64,000 nt of DNA, from positions 348,731,696 to 348,795,695 of the forward strand of contig NC_061513.1 in NCBI RefSeq assembly GCF_022539505.1. Direction: 5' to 3'. Shown piece by piece: positions 21,782-33,085 of the stretch. Origin of the DNA: Lolium rigidum (Eukaryota > Streptophyta > Magnoliopsida > Poales > Poaceae). The stretch's first letter is position 1. Each line of letters starts with the position of its first letter. The position numbers and the translations under genes were made by a program. The notes beneath the pieces were generated by a model. It was not told the DNA's origin. It saw only the letters and a list, made by a program, of their open reading frames with translations, and searched no databases.

Positions 21782-21990
21782 GTGATCTTATGTGTGTCGA
21801 ACCTTATGTCTGTCCGAACCTTCTATGTATGTGATCTTATGTGTGTCGAACCTTATGTTTGTCCGAACCTTCTATGTATGTGATCTTATGTGTGTCGAAC
21901 CTTATGTCTGTCTGAACCTTATATTTGTCGAACGAGTATGTGTGTCGAAACCTTCTATGTTTGTGATCTTATGTGTGTCAAAAATTTCGT
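21782..21990 (+). repeat. 49-bp tandem repeat downstream of ORF1
   Basis: GTGATCTTATGTGTGTCGAA begins at 21,782, 21,831 and 21,880, an exact 49-base period, with a fourth degenerate unit to about 21,990. Each unit holds two GTC(C)GAACCTT strings. It sits in the 3' untranslated side of ORF1, before the AT-rich right end of the transposon. Confidence 0.85.
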
Positions 21991-23521
21991 ATTTGTGAGT
22001 CTTTATTACAATTATCGTACCAACTGGTATATAATCGGTTGCTGCTCTGTTTTGGTTTGAATTTACTCTAAGGGATCTAATTATATCTTTGCACAAATTT
22101 AAAATAACAAGGAAACTGTTTTCTCACTTTTTATGGTTCGCTCAATCAACCAAACATGAAAACTGGTTCGCACCATTTACTCAGACTCAAACAACCAAAC
22201 ACGAGAGTGGTTTGTTTCATTCACTCCCACTCAGGAAACCAATCACGAAATTCGGTTCGCTCCAACCAGACAACCAAACGCTCAGACGAATGGGGTGGCC
22301 CGGCAAAATATGGTTGGCCACACCCCATGCAGTCTGAACCCCCAACCAAACACATCCTTAGGAGTACTGCAGAGGTGCGTCACACCCGAGGAAGGAAGAG
22401 TTATACTGGTGTGGGGCTTTTTGCCTCACAGTCTTCTCCTTCAAAAAAAAGGAAGAGTTATACTGAAAGATGTGCACGAGGGAATATGCGACCACCACAC
22501 AAGCAGTCGAGCAATAGCAACCAAAGTTTTCAGGGCGGGTTTTTATTGGCTAACAACAATAGAAGATGCAAAGGACATAGTATGCACCTGCAATGCGTGC
22601 CAAAGATTTGCGGCAAAACTTCATTCTCCAGCAGCAGAACTAATGCCAATACCATTGGCTTGGCCGTTTGCCCAATGGGGTCTCGACATGGTGGGGAAGC
22701 TACACAAGGCTTGGCCATGAGGATACGTGTATTTGCTCGTGGCTGTCGACAAGCTTACTAAGTGGATCGAAGCAATACCAGTAACTTCGGCAGATGCAGC
22801 ATCGGTGGTGAGCTTTATCAAGGGCATAGTTTTTCGATTTGGCGTCCCCAACAGCATAGTTACGGACAATGGCAACAACTTTACCTCCAAAGAGTTCAAG
22901 GCATACTGCGCAGAGGTAGGCATCAAACTGCACTTTGCATCGATGGCGCACCCGCAAACCAATGGCCAAGTCGAAAAAGCGAACGGTATCATCTGCAACG
23001 GCATCAAGAAGAGGTTGCTAACACCATTAGAAAAAGCTTGACACACCTAGGTCGATGAGCATCCTAGCGTACTATGGAGCATACTGACAACACCCAACAC
23101 AGCGATGCAAGAAACTCCGTTCTTCTTGGTCCATGGAGCTGAGGCGGTGCTCCCGATAGAAATAGAGCATAATTCTCCGAGCATTGCAGAATATGATGAA
23201 GACACCTCACGGAAGGCGCTAGAGGATGCTGTTGATGCACTCGACGAAGCTAGGGATGAGGTGCTGTTGAGAGTCACCACGTACCAACAGAACCTGAAAA
23301 TTTACCATAGTCGACGCTTGCGACCAAGGTCCTTTCAAGTTGGCGATTTGGTTCTTCGACTCACCCAGGATAGCCATGAAAAATTCGAGTCTCCTTGGAT
23401 AGGAGCATACATCGTCACCGAAGTGATTCCAGGAGGAGCATACTGATTGAAGGACAAGAAGGCAGGGAAGGAAGAACCAAACCCATGGAATGTGGCGTAG
23501 CTCCGATGTTTCTACGCGTAG

Positions 23522-23972
23522 AAGCCAAAATAGTGTCAACTATGTAAGCACACAATGTACTGAAAAAGCTCGCGATTTTTCAGACGCACTCTTTTCCTTT
23601 CAGGGCACCAAGTGGGGCTGAAAGGTTTTTAAACAGGCGGGCTCGCGATGCTGCAATATAGTAAAAATATTGGTGATATATATTTCTTTCTTCATCAGGC
23701 TCTGGGGCTTAAGCCCGAAGAATTAACAATATATACTCGGATCTCACAAAATATAGCTCGAAACTATTTGCCTTGGTTCAAATACCTCGCGAATAATAAA
23801 CATAGATACGACCACCGAAACACCCGGGGGCTAGAAGAAAACAATAAACATACAAATTTGCTTTGAGTATACATGAGTCTCGCAAATAATGTTCACAATA
23901 CATGTGACTCACATTATAAAAACTTTACACTCTGGCCCAACAATGAGAACAATTGAAAGAAAAAACAAATAG
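23522..23972. other. Tat-A spacer between integrase and the antisense gene
   Basis: Non-coding. It lies between the convergent 3' ends of pol (plus) and the antisense gene (minus), so it should contain both 3' processing regions. No clear terminator can be named. Confidence 0.4.
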
Positions 23973-26755
23973 CTATAATAGATCATCTATCGTCACTTTT
24001 TCGCCCTCAGCGGGAGCATCCAGCGCATCTGCATAATGATAGTCATGGAAGAAAATAGCATCCACCCTCAGAAGCTCCTCAATCATCTTCTCGGAAATCG
24101 GTGTCACTGCATCGTTAAGCTTGTCGACATTTCTCCTCCTTTGCCTTAACTTGGAGTAGCAGACATCGATAACGTTATTCAGATCCAGCTTCGAGTGGCA
24201 AATATTCAACCAGATCAGTGCAAACCTGACACCAGCCATCAACTGGGCTTTCACAAAATCATCGATTTGATGGAAGTTCTTGAACTTTTTCATCAATTTA
24301 GGAAGAGTTTTGGGTTGAGAATTCTGAGGAAACATAGTAATGTACACCATGGCCAAAGTACTAGTGCAGAAGTCAAGAAACTCTCGGACCCGAGTAGCAC
24401 GATCGTGGAATCGAACATTTCATCGAGTGCGATCCTCGTTAGCCCAGAAATCACTATCATTCTGTCTGGCAAGCCGGAGAAGGATTTCAACTCGCGAATC
24501 AACACGTTGATCTTCAGCAACCGCATCAATAAAGGAACCTAGAAAAAAGTCAAGACATGATAAGGTATACGAACATTGTCGAAGATAAAGAAATACGAAG
24601 CGCAACGTACCCGCCATATCTTGACTGGCGTCAGTCATCACGTCAAGCATATAATTTTCACGGGCGGTAGCTTGTAAAGCCTCCGCCACCGCAGCTTCCT
24701 TTAGCTCCAGAGCTTCCAGAGCTTGTCGAAGAGCAGTTTTCTCCCGCTCGGAAGATTTGCGGGATTGGTCCATAACAGTTATGGCTTGTTTTTTCATGGC
24801 TTGGAGTTGTTGTCGAAGTTTAGTTAATTCTTGCAAAGGATCAGCATACGAAGAATCGTCTACAAAATCGCCGGCTGGAGTTCTTCTCGAATAAGATGTG
24901 GCAGGAGAAGAATTAGCAGGCCCAGTAGCAGCGGTGTAGTTATCAAAAACCAACTGGAAAAAAGAAATATCGACATCAATCATTCAGCAAGGATCACCCT
25001 TTTTCATTAATACTGGAGACATTTACATAATCGAGGCCCTTTACAAGAGTTGACTCCTAGTAAGTCGATAGTCGCAAATCATAAAGATAGCAACAACTAC
25101 AAAAGGGAAAATACAATACAAAAGGATAGGTTGGTCTACTTGACCTCCGGCTTGGCAGTGCTAGCAGATGTGGCAGGTTTTGCTCCCAAGAAAGCAAGGA
25201 TTTTATTCGAGTGAGGCTTCGCAGCCTTCACCAAAGTCTTCCATTTTTCCTTGTTCATCCCTTTGGGGCTGCTAGCTTTTTCCCAGTCGACATCTTGGTG
25301 GCTGTCAGCGACCAAGGCAATGGTTTCCTCGACTCCAACCTTCAAGTTTTCATGCCGATAAATCAAGGCAGGATCTTCTTCACCTTGGAAGCGGTGGACA
25401 AGTTCAGAGAAAATCTCGGGCTGCGTCTACTTAGGATAGAAGTGGGGAAATAGTCGCTTAAACGCGGCACGAGAGTTGGAAATATTAGTACGCGCCAGAT
25501 CACCGTGCAGCTCGAGGATTGAAAGGGTTTCGAGAAGACGATCCTCGACCCCGTCATGCAAGGTAAAATCCTCACCCATCCTTCCTGCTGGAGCAAAGCA
25601 GAGGTTCATCAATATTCAGGGAAGCAAGTAAGGACAAAAACAAAGGCAGACGAAGGAAAACACTTACTAACGAATCTCTGGTTTTGGGTATCCAACCGAT
25701 CTATGATGGCATTCTCACGTGCGATTTGCTGAGAGATCTTGTCGCTCAAAGCATTCTCGGCATCGTGTATCCTCTGGCGGAGCCCTTCAACTGCAACGAC
25801 ATCTTTTTCGGCTTTTGCGCGAGCCTTTTCGCTGAGCTCCAGCTTAGCCGCAAGATCGTTGCCACGTTTTTCGGAATGGTGGAGAGCATCTGGAAAGATA
25901 GTCAGGGAAAAGAGACCAATAATCAAAAATCAGAAACAGTTGATAGGCGAAGAATTTGGGTATCACAGATAAAGCAGGTGTTAACTCTCAAATCTTCGGC
26001 TTCATCACGGAACCCAATAAACTAGGTTCCAAGCTTGATGTGATGCTTCATCAGAGGCTGTGAAAAGCACGAGTCAAGAAACAAGTTCAAAAGAAGCAAA
26101 GTTCGGCAGCAAGAGAAAGATAGACGAGAAATACAAACCAGAGCCAAAAGAAAGGAAGACTTACATCGTCCAAAGAAGGGGTGGAGGTACTCCCCGCAAC
26201 AATTGCATGACTATCGCCAACCCTAATATTTGTTCTCTTTGGCTCGGGGGCTCGGGGGCTAGCTATAGGAGTCTGCATCTCCACGTTCTGTTGAGGAGGA
26301 GGTGAAGATTCTGGGGCGGTGAAGTGCTCTTTCGAAAGAACCATGGTGTTGGACGTACTCGTTGGAGCCGTACCATGAACCTCGGGTTCTTCCTTTTCTT
26401 CTTCCTCCCCGCTACTGCCAACACAGGAAAATGAACATGCCGAATAAAAATGAGAATGCCGGTGAAAATAACAACAAAGAAGCTTACGAGATAACGGAGC
26501 CAGCGTCATCGTAAGGGTTAAAAGCATCCTCTTCTTCGGGTGAAGTCTCTTCGACAGGTGACTTAGTGGGCTTGGAGGTGCCGGAATCTTCGACTTCATC
26601 CATTTTCCTCTTGTTCCTTGGAGAAACGGCGAGAGGAGGAGAGATGGAACGGCTAGATTCAGAAGGATCTGATTCAGTTTCTTTTTCGGAGGAAGCCGCG
26701 TATTTTTGAGATCCTGCGACTTCACTCTCAGGACGAGAGGGTTCTTGCGAGTCAT
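23973..26755 (-). pseudogene. Tat-A antisense gene, 3' part (coiled-coil and tail exons)
   Basis: Minus-strand exons continue the gene that starts at 60,671. Going downstream they are: an acidic Ser/Pro/Glu-rich stretch ending DDAGSVIS at 26,488 with a GTAAGC donor; a PEPKRTN/QTPIASP stretch (about 26,200-26,400); an Ala/Glu/Lys-rich coiled coil at 25,690-25,880 (LAAKLELSEKARAKAEKDV); GEDFTLHDGVEDRLLETLSILELHGDL (25,500-25,590); a basic segment at 25,140-25,370; a second coiled coil at 24,640-24,850 (LRQALEALELKEAAVAEALQ); and a C-terminal exon ending VTIDDLL with its stop at 23,973. Several exon frames are offset without clear splice sites, so the gene is probably decayed. Proteins with this layout accompany Tat-lineage retrotransposons; their role is unknown. 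Confidence 0.6.
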
Positions 26756-28326
26756 TGATGGCGTGTAAAGCACACGTCCGTTGGGAACCCCAAGAGGAAG
26801 GTATGATGCGCAGAGTAGCAAGTTTTCCCTTAGAAAGAAACCAAGGTTTATCGAACAAGGAGGAGCCAAGAAGCACGTTGAAGGTTGATGGCGGCGGGAT
26901 GTAGTGCGGCGCAACACCAGGGATTCCGGCGCCAACGTGGAACCTGCACAACACAACAAAAGTACTTTGCCCCAACGAAACAGTGAGGTTGTCAATCTCA
27001 CCGGCTTGCTGTAACAAAGGATTAGATGTATAGTGTGGATGATGATTGTTTGCAGAAAACAGTAAAACAAGTATTGCAATAGATTGTATTCAATGTAAAA
27101 GAATGGACCGGGGTCCACAGTTCACTAGAGGTGTCTCTCCCATAAGATAAATAGCATGTTGGGTGAACAAATTACGATCGGGCAATTGACAAATAGAGAG
27201 GGCATGACAATGCACATACATGATATGATAAGTATTGTGAGATTTAATTGGGCATTACGACAAAGTACATAGACCGCTATCAAGCATGCATCTATGCCTA
27301 AAAAGTCCACCTTCAGGTTATCATCCGAACCCCTTCCAGTATTAAGTTGCAAACAACAGACAATTGCATTAAGTATGGTGCGTAATGTAATCAATAACTA
27401 CATCCTCGGACATAGCATCAATGTTTTATTCCTAGTGGCAACAGCACATCCACAACCTTAGAACTTTCTGTCACTGTCCCACATTTAATGGAGGCATGAA
27501 CCCACTATCGAGCATAAATACTCCCTCTTGGAGTTAAGAGTAAAAACTTGGCCAGAGCCTCTACTAATAACGGAGAGCATGCAAGATCATAAACAACACA
27601 TAGGTAATAGATTGATAATCAACATAACATAGTATTCTCTATCCATCGGATCCCGACAAACACAACATATAGAATTACAAATAGATGATCTTGATCATGT
27701 TAGGCAGCTCACAAGATCCGACAATGAAGCACATGAGGAGAAGACGACCATCTAGCTACTGCTATGGACCCATAGTCCAGGGGTGAACTACTCACTCATC
27801 ACTCCGGAGGTGACCATGGCGGTGAAGAGTCCTCCGGGAGATGATTCCCCTCTCCGGCAGGGTGCAGGAGGCGATCTCCGAATCCCCCGAGATGGGATTG
27901 GCGGCGGCGGCGTCTCTGGAAGGTTTTCCGTATCGTGGCTCTCGGTACTGGGGGTTTCGCGACGAAGGCTTTAAGTAGGCGGAAGGGCAACGCGGGGGGC
28001 CACACGAGGGCCCCACACACCAGGGCCGCGCCGCCCTGTTGTGGCGGCGCCTCGTGGCCCCACTTCCTTTCCCCCTCGGTCTTCTGGAAGCTTCGTGCAA
28101 AAATAGGACCCTGGGCGTTGATTTCGTCCAATTCCGAGAATATTTCCTTTGTAGGATTTCTGAAACCAAAAACAGCAGAAAACAACAACTGGCTCTTCGG
28201 CATCTCGTTAATAGGTTAGTGCCGGAAAATGCATAAATACGACATATAATGTGTATAGAACATGTAGATATCATCAATAATGTGGCATGGAACATAAGAA
28301 ATTATCGATACGTCGGAGACGTATCA
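26756..28326 (-). repeat. Athila-A 3' LTR (1,571 bp)
   Basis: On the minus strand it starts TGATACGTCTCC at 28,326 and ends CGCCATCA at 26,756. It is preceded on that strand by the purine-rich CTAAGCTTGGGGATGC, the priming site for second-strand synthesis. Open frames on both strands here recur in the other LTR copies at 42,855-44,073, 57,635-58,009 and 59,080-60,662 and are LTR sequence, not genes. Relative to the others this copy lacks 20 bp between two GGCCGCG repeats near 28,025. Confidence 0.9.
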
Positions 28327-30929
28327 GCATCCCCAAGCTTAGTTCCTGCTCGTCCCGAGCGGTGTAAACGATAACAAAGATAATTTCTGGAGTGACATGC
28401 CATCATAACCTTGATCATACTATTGTAAGCATATGTAATGAATGCAGCGATCAAAACAATGGTAATGACATGAGTAAACAAATGAATCATAAAGCAAAGA
28501 CTTTTCATGAATAGTACTTTCAAGACAAGCATCAATAAGTCTTGCATAAGAGTTAACTCATAAAGCAATAAATCAAAGTAAAGGTATTGAAGCAACACAA
28601 AGGAAGATTAAGTTTCAGCGGTTGCTTTCAACTTGTAACATGTATATCTCATGGATAATTGTCAACATAGAGTAATATAACAAGTGCAATATGCAAGTAT
28701 GTAGGAATCAATGCACAGTTCACACAAGTGTTTGCTTCTTGAGGTGGAAAGAAATAGGTGAACTGACTCAACATAAAAGTAAAAGAAAGGCCCTTCGCAG
28801 AGGGAAGCATTGATTGCTATATTTGTGCTAGAGCTTTGGTTTTGAAAACATGAAACAATTTTGTCAACGGTAGTAATAAAGCATATGTATTATGTAAATT
28901 ATATCTTACAAGTTGCAAGCCTCATGCATAGTATACTAATAGTGCCCGCACCTTGTCCTAATTAGCTTGGATTACCGGGATTATCATCGCAATACACATG
29001 TTTTAACCAAGTGTCACAAAGGGGTACCTCTATGCCGCTCTGTACAAAGGTCTAAGGAGAAAGCTCGCATTTGGATTTCTCGCTTTTTGATTATTCTCAA
29101 CTTAGACATCCATACCGGGACAACATAGACAACAGATAATGGACTCCTCTTTAATGCATAAGCAAGTTGCAACAATTAATGTTCTCATATGAGATTGAGG
29201 ATATATGTCCAAAACTGAAACTTCCACCATGATTCATGGCTTAAGTTAGCGGCCCAATGTTCTTCTCTAACAATATGCATGCTCTAACCATTAAATGAGT
29301 GGTAAATCTCCCTTACTTCAGACACGACGGACGTGCATAGCAACTCACATGATATTCAACAAAGAGTAGTTGATGGCGTCCCCAGGAACATGGTTATCGC
29401 ACAACAAGCAACTTAATAAGAGATAAAGTGCATAAGTACATATTCAATACCACAATAGTTTTTAAGCTATTTTGTCCCATGAGCTATATATTGCAAAGGC
29501 GAATGATGGAAATTTTAAAGGTAGCACTCAAGCAATTTACTTTGGAATGGCGGAGAAATACCATGTAGTAGGTAGGTATGGTGGACACAAATGGCATAGT
29601 GGTTGGCTCAAGAATTTTGGATGCATGAGAAGTATTTCCTCTCGATACATGGTTTAGGCTAGCAAGGTTATTTGAAAAAAACACAAGGATGAACCGGTGC
29701 AGCAAAACTCACATAAAAGACATATTGTAAACATTATAAGACTCTACACCATCTTCCTTGTTGTTCAAAACTCAATACTAGAAATTATCTAGACTTTAGA
29801 GAGACCAAATATGCAAATCAAATTTTAGCAAGCTCTATGTATTTCTTCATTAATGGGTGCAAAGTATATGATGCAAGAGCTTAAACATGAGCACAACAAT
29901 TGCCAAGTATCAAATTATTCAAGACATTTTAGAATTACTACATGTAGCATTTCCCGATTCCAACCATATAACAGTTTAACGAAGAAGATTCAACCTTCGC
30001 CATGAATACTATGAGTAAAGCCTAAGGACATATTTGTCCATATGCAGCAGCGGAGCGTGTCTCTCTCCCACACAATGAATGCTAGGATCCATTTTATTCA
30101 AACAAAACAAAAACAAAAACAAACCGATGCTCCAAGCAAAGCACATAAGATGTGATGGAATAAAAATATAGTTTCAGGGGAGGAACCCGATAATGTTGTC
30201 GATGAAGAAGGGGATGCCTTGGGCATCCCCAAGCTTAGACGCTTGAGTCTTCTTAAAATATGCAGGGGTGAACCACCGGGGCATCCCCAAGCTTAGAGCT
30301 TTCACTCTCCTTGATCATATTGTATCATCCTCCTCTCTTGATCCTTGAAAACTTCCTCCACACCAAACTCGAAACAACTCATTAGAGGGTTAGTGCACAA
30401 TAAAAATTCACATGTTCAGAGGTGACACAATCATTCTTAACACTTCTGGACATTGCACAAAGCTACTGGACATTAATGGAACAAAGAAATTCATCCATCA
30501 TAGCAAAAGAGGCAATGCGAAATAAAAGGCAGAATCTGTCAAAACAGACCAGTCCGTAAAGATGGATTTTATCGAGGCACCAGACTTGCTCAAATGAAAA
30601 TGCCCAAATTTAATGAAAGTTGCGTACATATCTGAGGATCACTCACGTAAATTTTCATAATTGTCTAAGTTACCTACAGAGAATTAGACCCAGATTCGTG
30701 ACAGCAAAGAAATCTGTTTCTGCGCAGTAATCCAAATCTAGTATGAACCTTACTATCAACGACTTTACTTGGCACAACAATGCACAAAACTAAGATAAGG
30801 AGAGGTTGCTACAGTAGTAAACAACTTCCAAGACTCAAATATAAAATAAAAATACTGTAGTAAAAACATGGGTTGTCTCCCATAAGCGCTTTTCTTTAAC
30901 GCCTTTCGCCTAGGCGCGTAAAGTGTGTA
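28327..30929 (-). other. Athila-A non-coding 3' internal region
   Basis: No ORF of note in 2.6 kb. It is nearly identical to Athila-B 45,784 to about 48,335. It contains the GGGGATGCC/GGCATCCCC perfect hairpin (30,210-30,230) and two internal copies of the purine-tract-like TAAGCTTGGGGATGCC (minus strand) near 30,222 and 30,283, in addition to the one abutting the 3' LTR. Confidence 0.7.
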
Positions 30930-31071
30930 TCAAGTGTTATAAAGAGACGAAGCATCAACATCATAACTTGTTCTAATAATAGAATCAAAAGGTAACTTCA
31001 TTCTCTTTCTAGGGAAGTGTTCCATACCTTTCTTGAGAGGAAATTGATATTTAATATTACATTCCTTCATA
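30930..31071 (-). pseudogene. Athila-A protease ORF, C-terminal end
   Basis: This is the last 46 codons or so of the gag-protease ORF, ending SLYNT and TGA (complement of 30,930-30,932). It is separated from the rest at 38,721 by the Tat-B insertion. The frame matches once a single CAATG copy is counted. Confidence 0.75.
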
Positions 31072-31076
31072 TCAAT

Positions 31077-32237
31077 GTGTTGCGGTCAGAAACCCACCGG
31101 CGAGCAGCGACGGGCAACACAGTAGAGCCGGGAGGCTCCCAGGACTGTGGCTGGCCCTGGTCCCTCCGAGCGACGGCCCGCAAAGACTCGGCACGCACGT
31201 CTGATGCTGATGCAAGGGCGTGCCACCTGACCTATACCTGGTCAGGAAGGTGTTGGATTGGCCTCGCTTAGTTTCCTGCATGGCATACACATAAACATTA
31301 AATACGAGACTCGATCGGCTCTCAGGTTGTCCTGTGAATCGGCTCAAGGAGATGATCCACCCATGATCCGTACGAGGTGTACGATCAGATGGTGGTCCTG
31401 CTTGATCAAAATAAAGCTAAAACGACCTACTATGATTTAGGGTTTTCACCACATAATTGGAACATCCTACTCGTGATTGAGCCTGGCGGCCACACACGGT
31501 GATCGTAAACCGACCCTAGACAAGGCCTAAAAACCAACATAAAGCTGATCCCCGAACATCCCTGTCTAGGGCTAGCAAACTACACCCTACGCGCCACTGG
31601 ATCCTTCAACCCGTTTGTAAGGCCTAACTATGCAGATATTAAACTAATCCTTGAAGAACAAGGAGCAATCATAACGGATCGGATCTACTAAATAACGATC
31701 AAGCGGAGTGCCGCCCTTACACCTAAGATAGGTGTAAGGGCGGCTAGACGTCTAAGGGTTGCACGACGACAGCATATGATACGATGAACAATGCTAACCC
31801 TAACACATCTATGATAACTACGTTGCTCGCCATCAACAAGGCTTCAGCACGAGCAACGCGTAAACGACGAATAAACGTGTACTGCCTAGATTGCAAGATG
31901 CGATCTAGGCAGCATGATGCTTACCCGGAAGAAACCCTCGAGACAAGGGAGTTGGCAATGCGCCTAGATTGGTTTGTGGTGAACGTGATTGTTGTTTATT
32001 TCATAAACCCTAGATACATATTTATAGTCCGTAGACTTTCTAACGTGGGAATAATCCCAACCGGGCACGAGCCAAACTCTATCTAATCGACACGTATCCT
32101 ACTATGTTACAGATACACGGGCAAACTAGCCCAAACTTTGCATATAAGGCTGATTCATGTATTTCTTCCATGTATATCCTTCAAGCCCATCTCCAATCGC
32201 GGCCCACCTCTGATCTGGTCAAATTCTGGTGATAACA
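31077..32237 (-). repeat. Tat-B 3' LTR (1,161 bp)
   Basis: Begins TGTTGCGG and ends GATAACA on the plus strand. It differs from the other LTR mainly by C/T and G/A changes (for example TCTGATGCTGATG here against TCCGATGCCGATG in the right LTR). It contains a perfect 16-bp hairpin at 31,710-31,744 and a 14-bp hairpin with one mismatch at 31,882-31,912. Confidence 0.92.
31710..31912. promoter_or_regulatory. Pair of strong hairpins in the Tat-B left LTR
   Basis: GCCGCCCTTACACCTA-AGA-TAGGTGTAAGGGCGGC (31,710-31,744) is a perfect 16-bp stem with a 3-base loop. CTGCCTAGATTGCA-AGA-TGCGATCTAGGCAG (31,882-31,912) has the same loop and one mismatch. Their role is unknown; LTR transcripts would fold strongly here. 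Confidence 0.7.
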
Positions 32238-32429
32238 CATGCCCCCCTGGTTTTGGAAATGACAATTCCAAAATCACTCTGTTCTTCCTTCGTCGGGTCA
32301 TGTCGTGGCAGAGCAGAACCGTCGCAGTATCCATCATCATGATGCCTTGCCTTTCCGCGTGACCTGGCCAATTCTCCTTTGGACACCACTTCCTTGGAAA
32401 CTGCTGTGGCATTGAATCTCCACCATATC

Positions 32430-33085
32430 CCTTTTATTTAACCGCATCGAGCAATCCGCTACTCTATCCCCTCCTCATCCTCTGTTCCTCCGTAGTACTC
32501 GAAAAACCTCCTCCCACCATGGACTCTTCCTCCTCTTCCTCCTCCGGTCTTTCCTACCGGTCTTCCTCCTCCCGCGAGCCGACGCCGGAGGACATACGCG
32601 CACCAGAAAAGTGGGACCAGGAGGACCACGCCTCCTCCGTCTGGTCCGAGGACGACAAATCTTTGACCAGCGGAGATGAAGATCTCCAGTTCCTTGCTGA
32701 TGGGGAACTGGAATCGGAAAGCGAGGATGACTTGTTCCCCTGGGACGGTTACACCTCCTCTGAGGAAGAGGAGGAGGAAGACGACGACGACGACTCCCTC
32801 GAGGGTTACCCGCCGGCGAAACGCCTCCGCACCTCGTGGGATGCCGACGACAGCGACGATGACGAGGAGGATGAAGCTCCCGTAGAGGGCTACGGGAGCA
32901 GTGACGAGGAGCCCACCGGCAGTAATGCTGATGAGAGCTCCAAGGACGACGACGAGGGCAGCGACGGCCCGTAGACTAGGATCCACTAGTGTAGGCCTAG
33001 TAGTAGTAGTAGATTGGTCAACAGACCCTTCTTTTGTTCTTCCTTCCTTGAGAAATCGGCTCTTTCTTTGTAATAAATCCCACTA
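32430..33085 (+). CDS. Acidic 151-residue protein encoded antisense inside Tat-B (CDS 32,519-32,974)
   Basis: ATG 32,519 lies in ACCATGG, an excellent plant start context. A TTTTATTTAA TATA-like box is about 85 bases upstream, and AATAAA (about 33,072) follows the TAG at 32,972-32,974. The protein opens with a Ser run (DSSSSSSSGLSYRSSSS), has a TPEDIRAPEKWDQEDH segment, then Asp/Glu runs (SEEEEEEDDDDDSLEGY, DDSDDDEEDEAP) with a single PPAKRLR basic patch that could be a nuclear signal, and ends DDDEGSDGP. No fold or enzyme motif is visible. It lies between the integrase end and the 3' LTR, in the position where Tat-lineage elements carry an antisense ORF. It is open and looks like its own transcription unit. 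Acidic histone-chaperone-like or transcription-activator-like action is possible, but nothing proves it. Confidence 0.6.

Larger units (their letters stand above)
18394..22357 (+). mobile_element. PIF/Harbinger DNA transposon, 3,964 bp, inserted in Tat-A integrase
   Basis: The left end GGGTGTGTTTGGTTGGGGG matches the right end read in reverse (GGATGTGTTTGGTTGGGGG) at 18 of 19 positions. The flanking duplication is TTA (18,391-18,393 and 22,358-22,360), the hallmark of PIF/Harbinger. Inside are the two proteins expected for the superfamily: a DDE transposase (broken here) and a Myb/SANT-like ORF (open here). The element also holds a GC-rich repeat leader, an intronic minisatellite and a 49-bp tandem repeat. 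Because the transposase is broken this copy would need help to move. Confidence 0.92.
18261..23521 (+). pseudogene. Tat-A integrase remnant, split by a PIF/Harbinger element
   Basis: The N-terminal part ends at 18,393 and resumes at 22,361. The right part has the zinc-binding HHCC region (HEGICDHHTSSRA ... CTCNACQRF, about 22,470-22,610). The catalytic core follows, with Asp in LLVAVDKLTKWIEA (about 22,745), Asp in SIVTDNGNNFTSKEF (about 22,855) and Glu in NGQVEKANG (about 22,970). Two one-base frame changes are seen, near 22,430 and at 22,720. Stops include TGA 23,039-23,041, TGA 23,444-23,446 and TAG 23,498-23,500. The C-terminal part includes RRLRPRSFQVGDLVLRL. Integrase would insert the DNA copy into the genome. 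Confidence 0.8.

Noticed and set aside
20865..21990. CRISPR-like array
   Set aside because: Repeats are directly adjacent minisatellites without unique spacers, in a plant transposon.
21792..21998. Repeat-peptide ORF with CVSNLMFVR-like units
   Set aside because: It translates the 49-bp tandem repeat and has no independent support.
27792..28295. Long minus-strand ORFs in the LTRs (also at 45,456, 57,302, 57,577 and 60,308)
   Set aside because: They are the LTR start translated in each copy, with different frames broken in different copies.
31784..32086. A 100-codon plus-strand ORF, repeated at 38,262-38,564
   Set aside because: Both copies lie in the Tat-B LTRs and translate the hairpin region; the match reflects LTR identity, not a gene.
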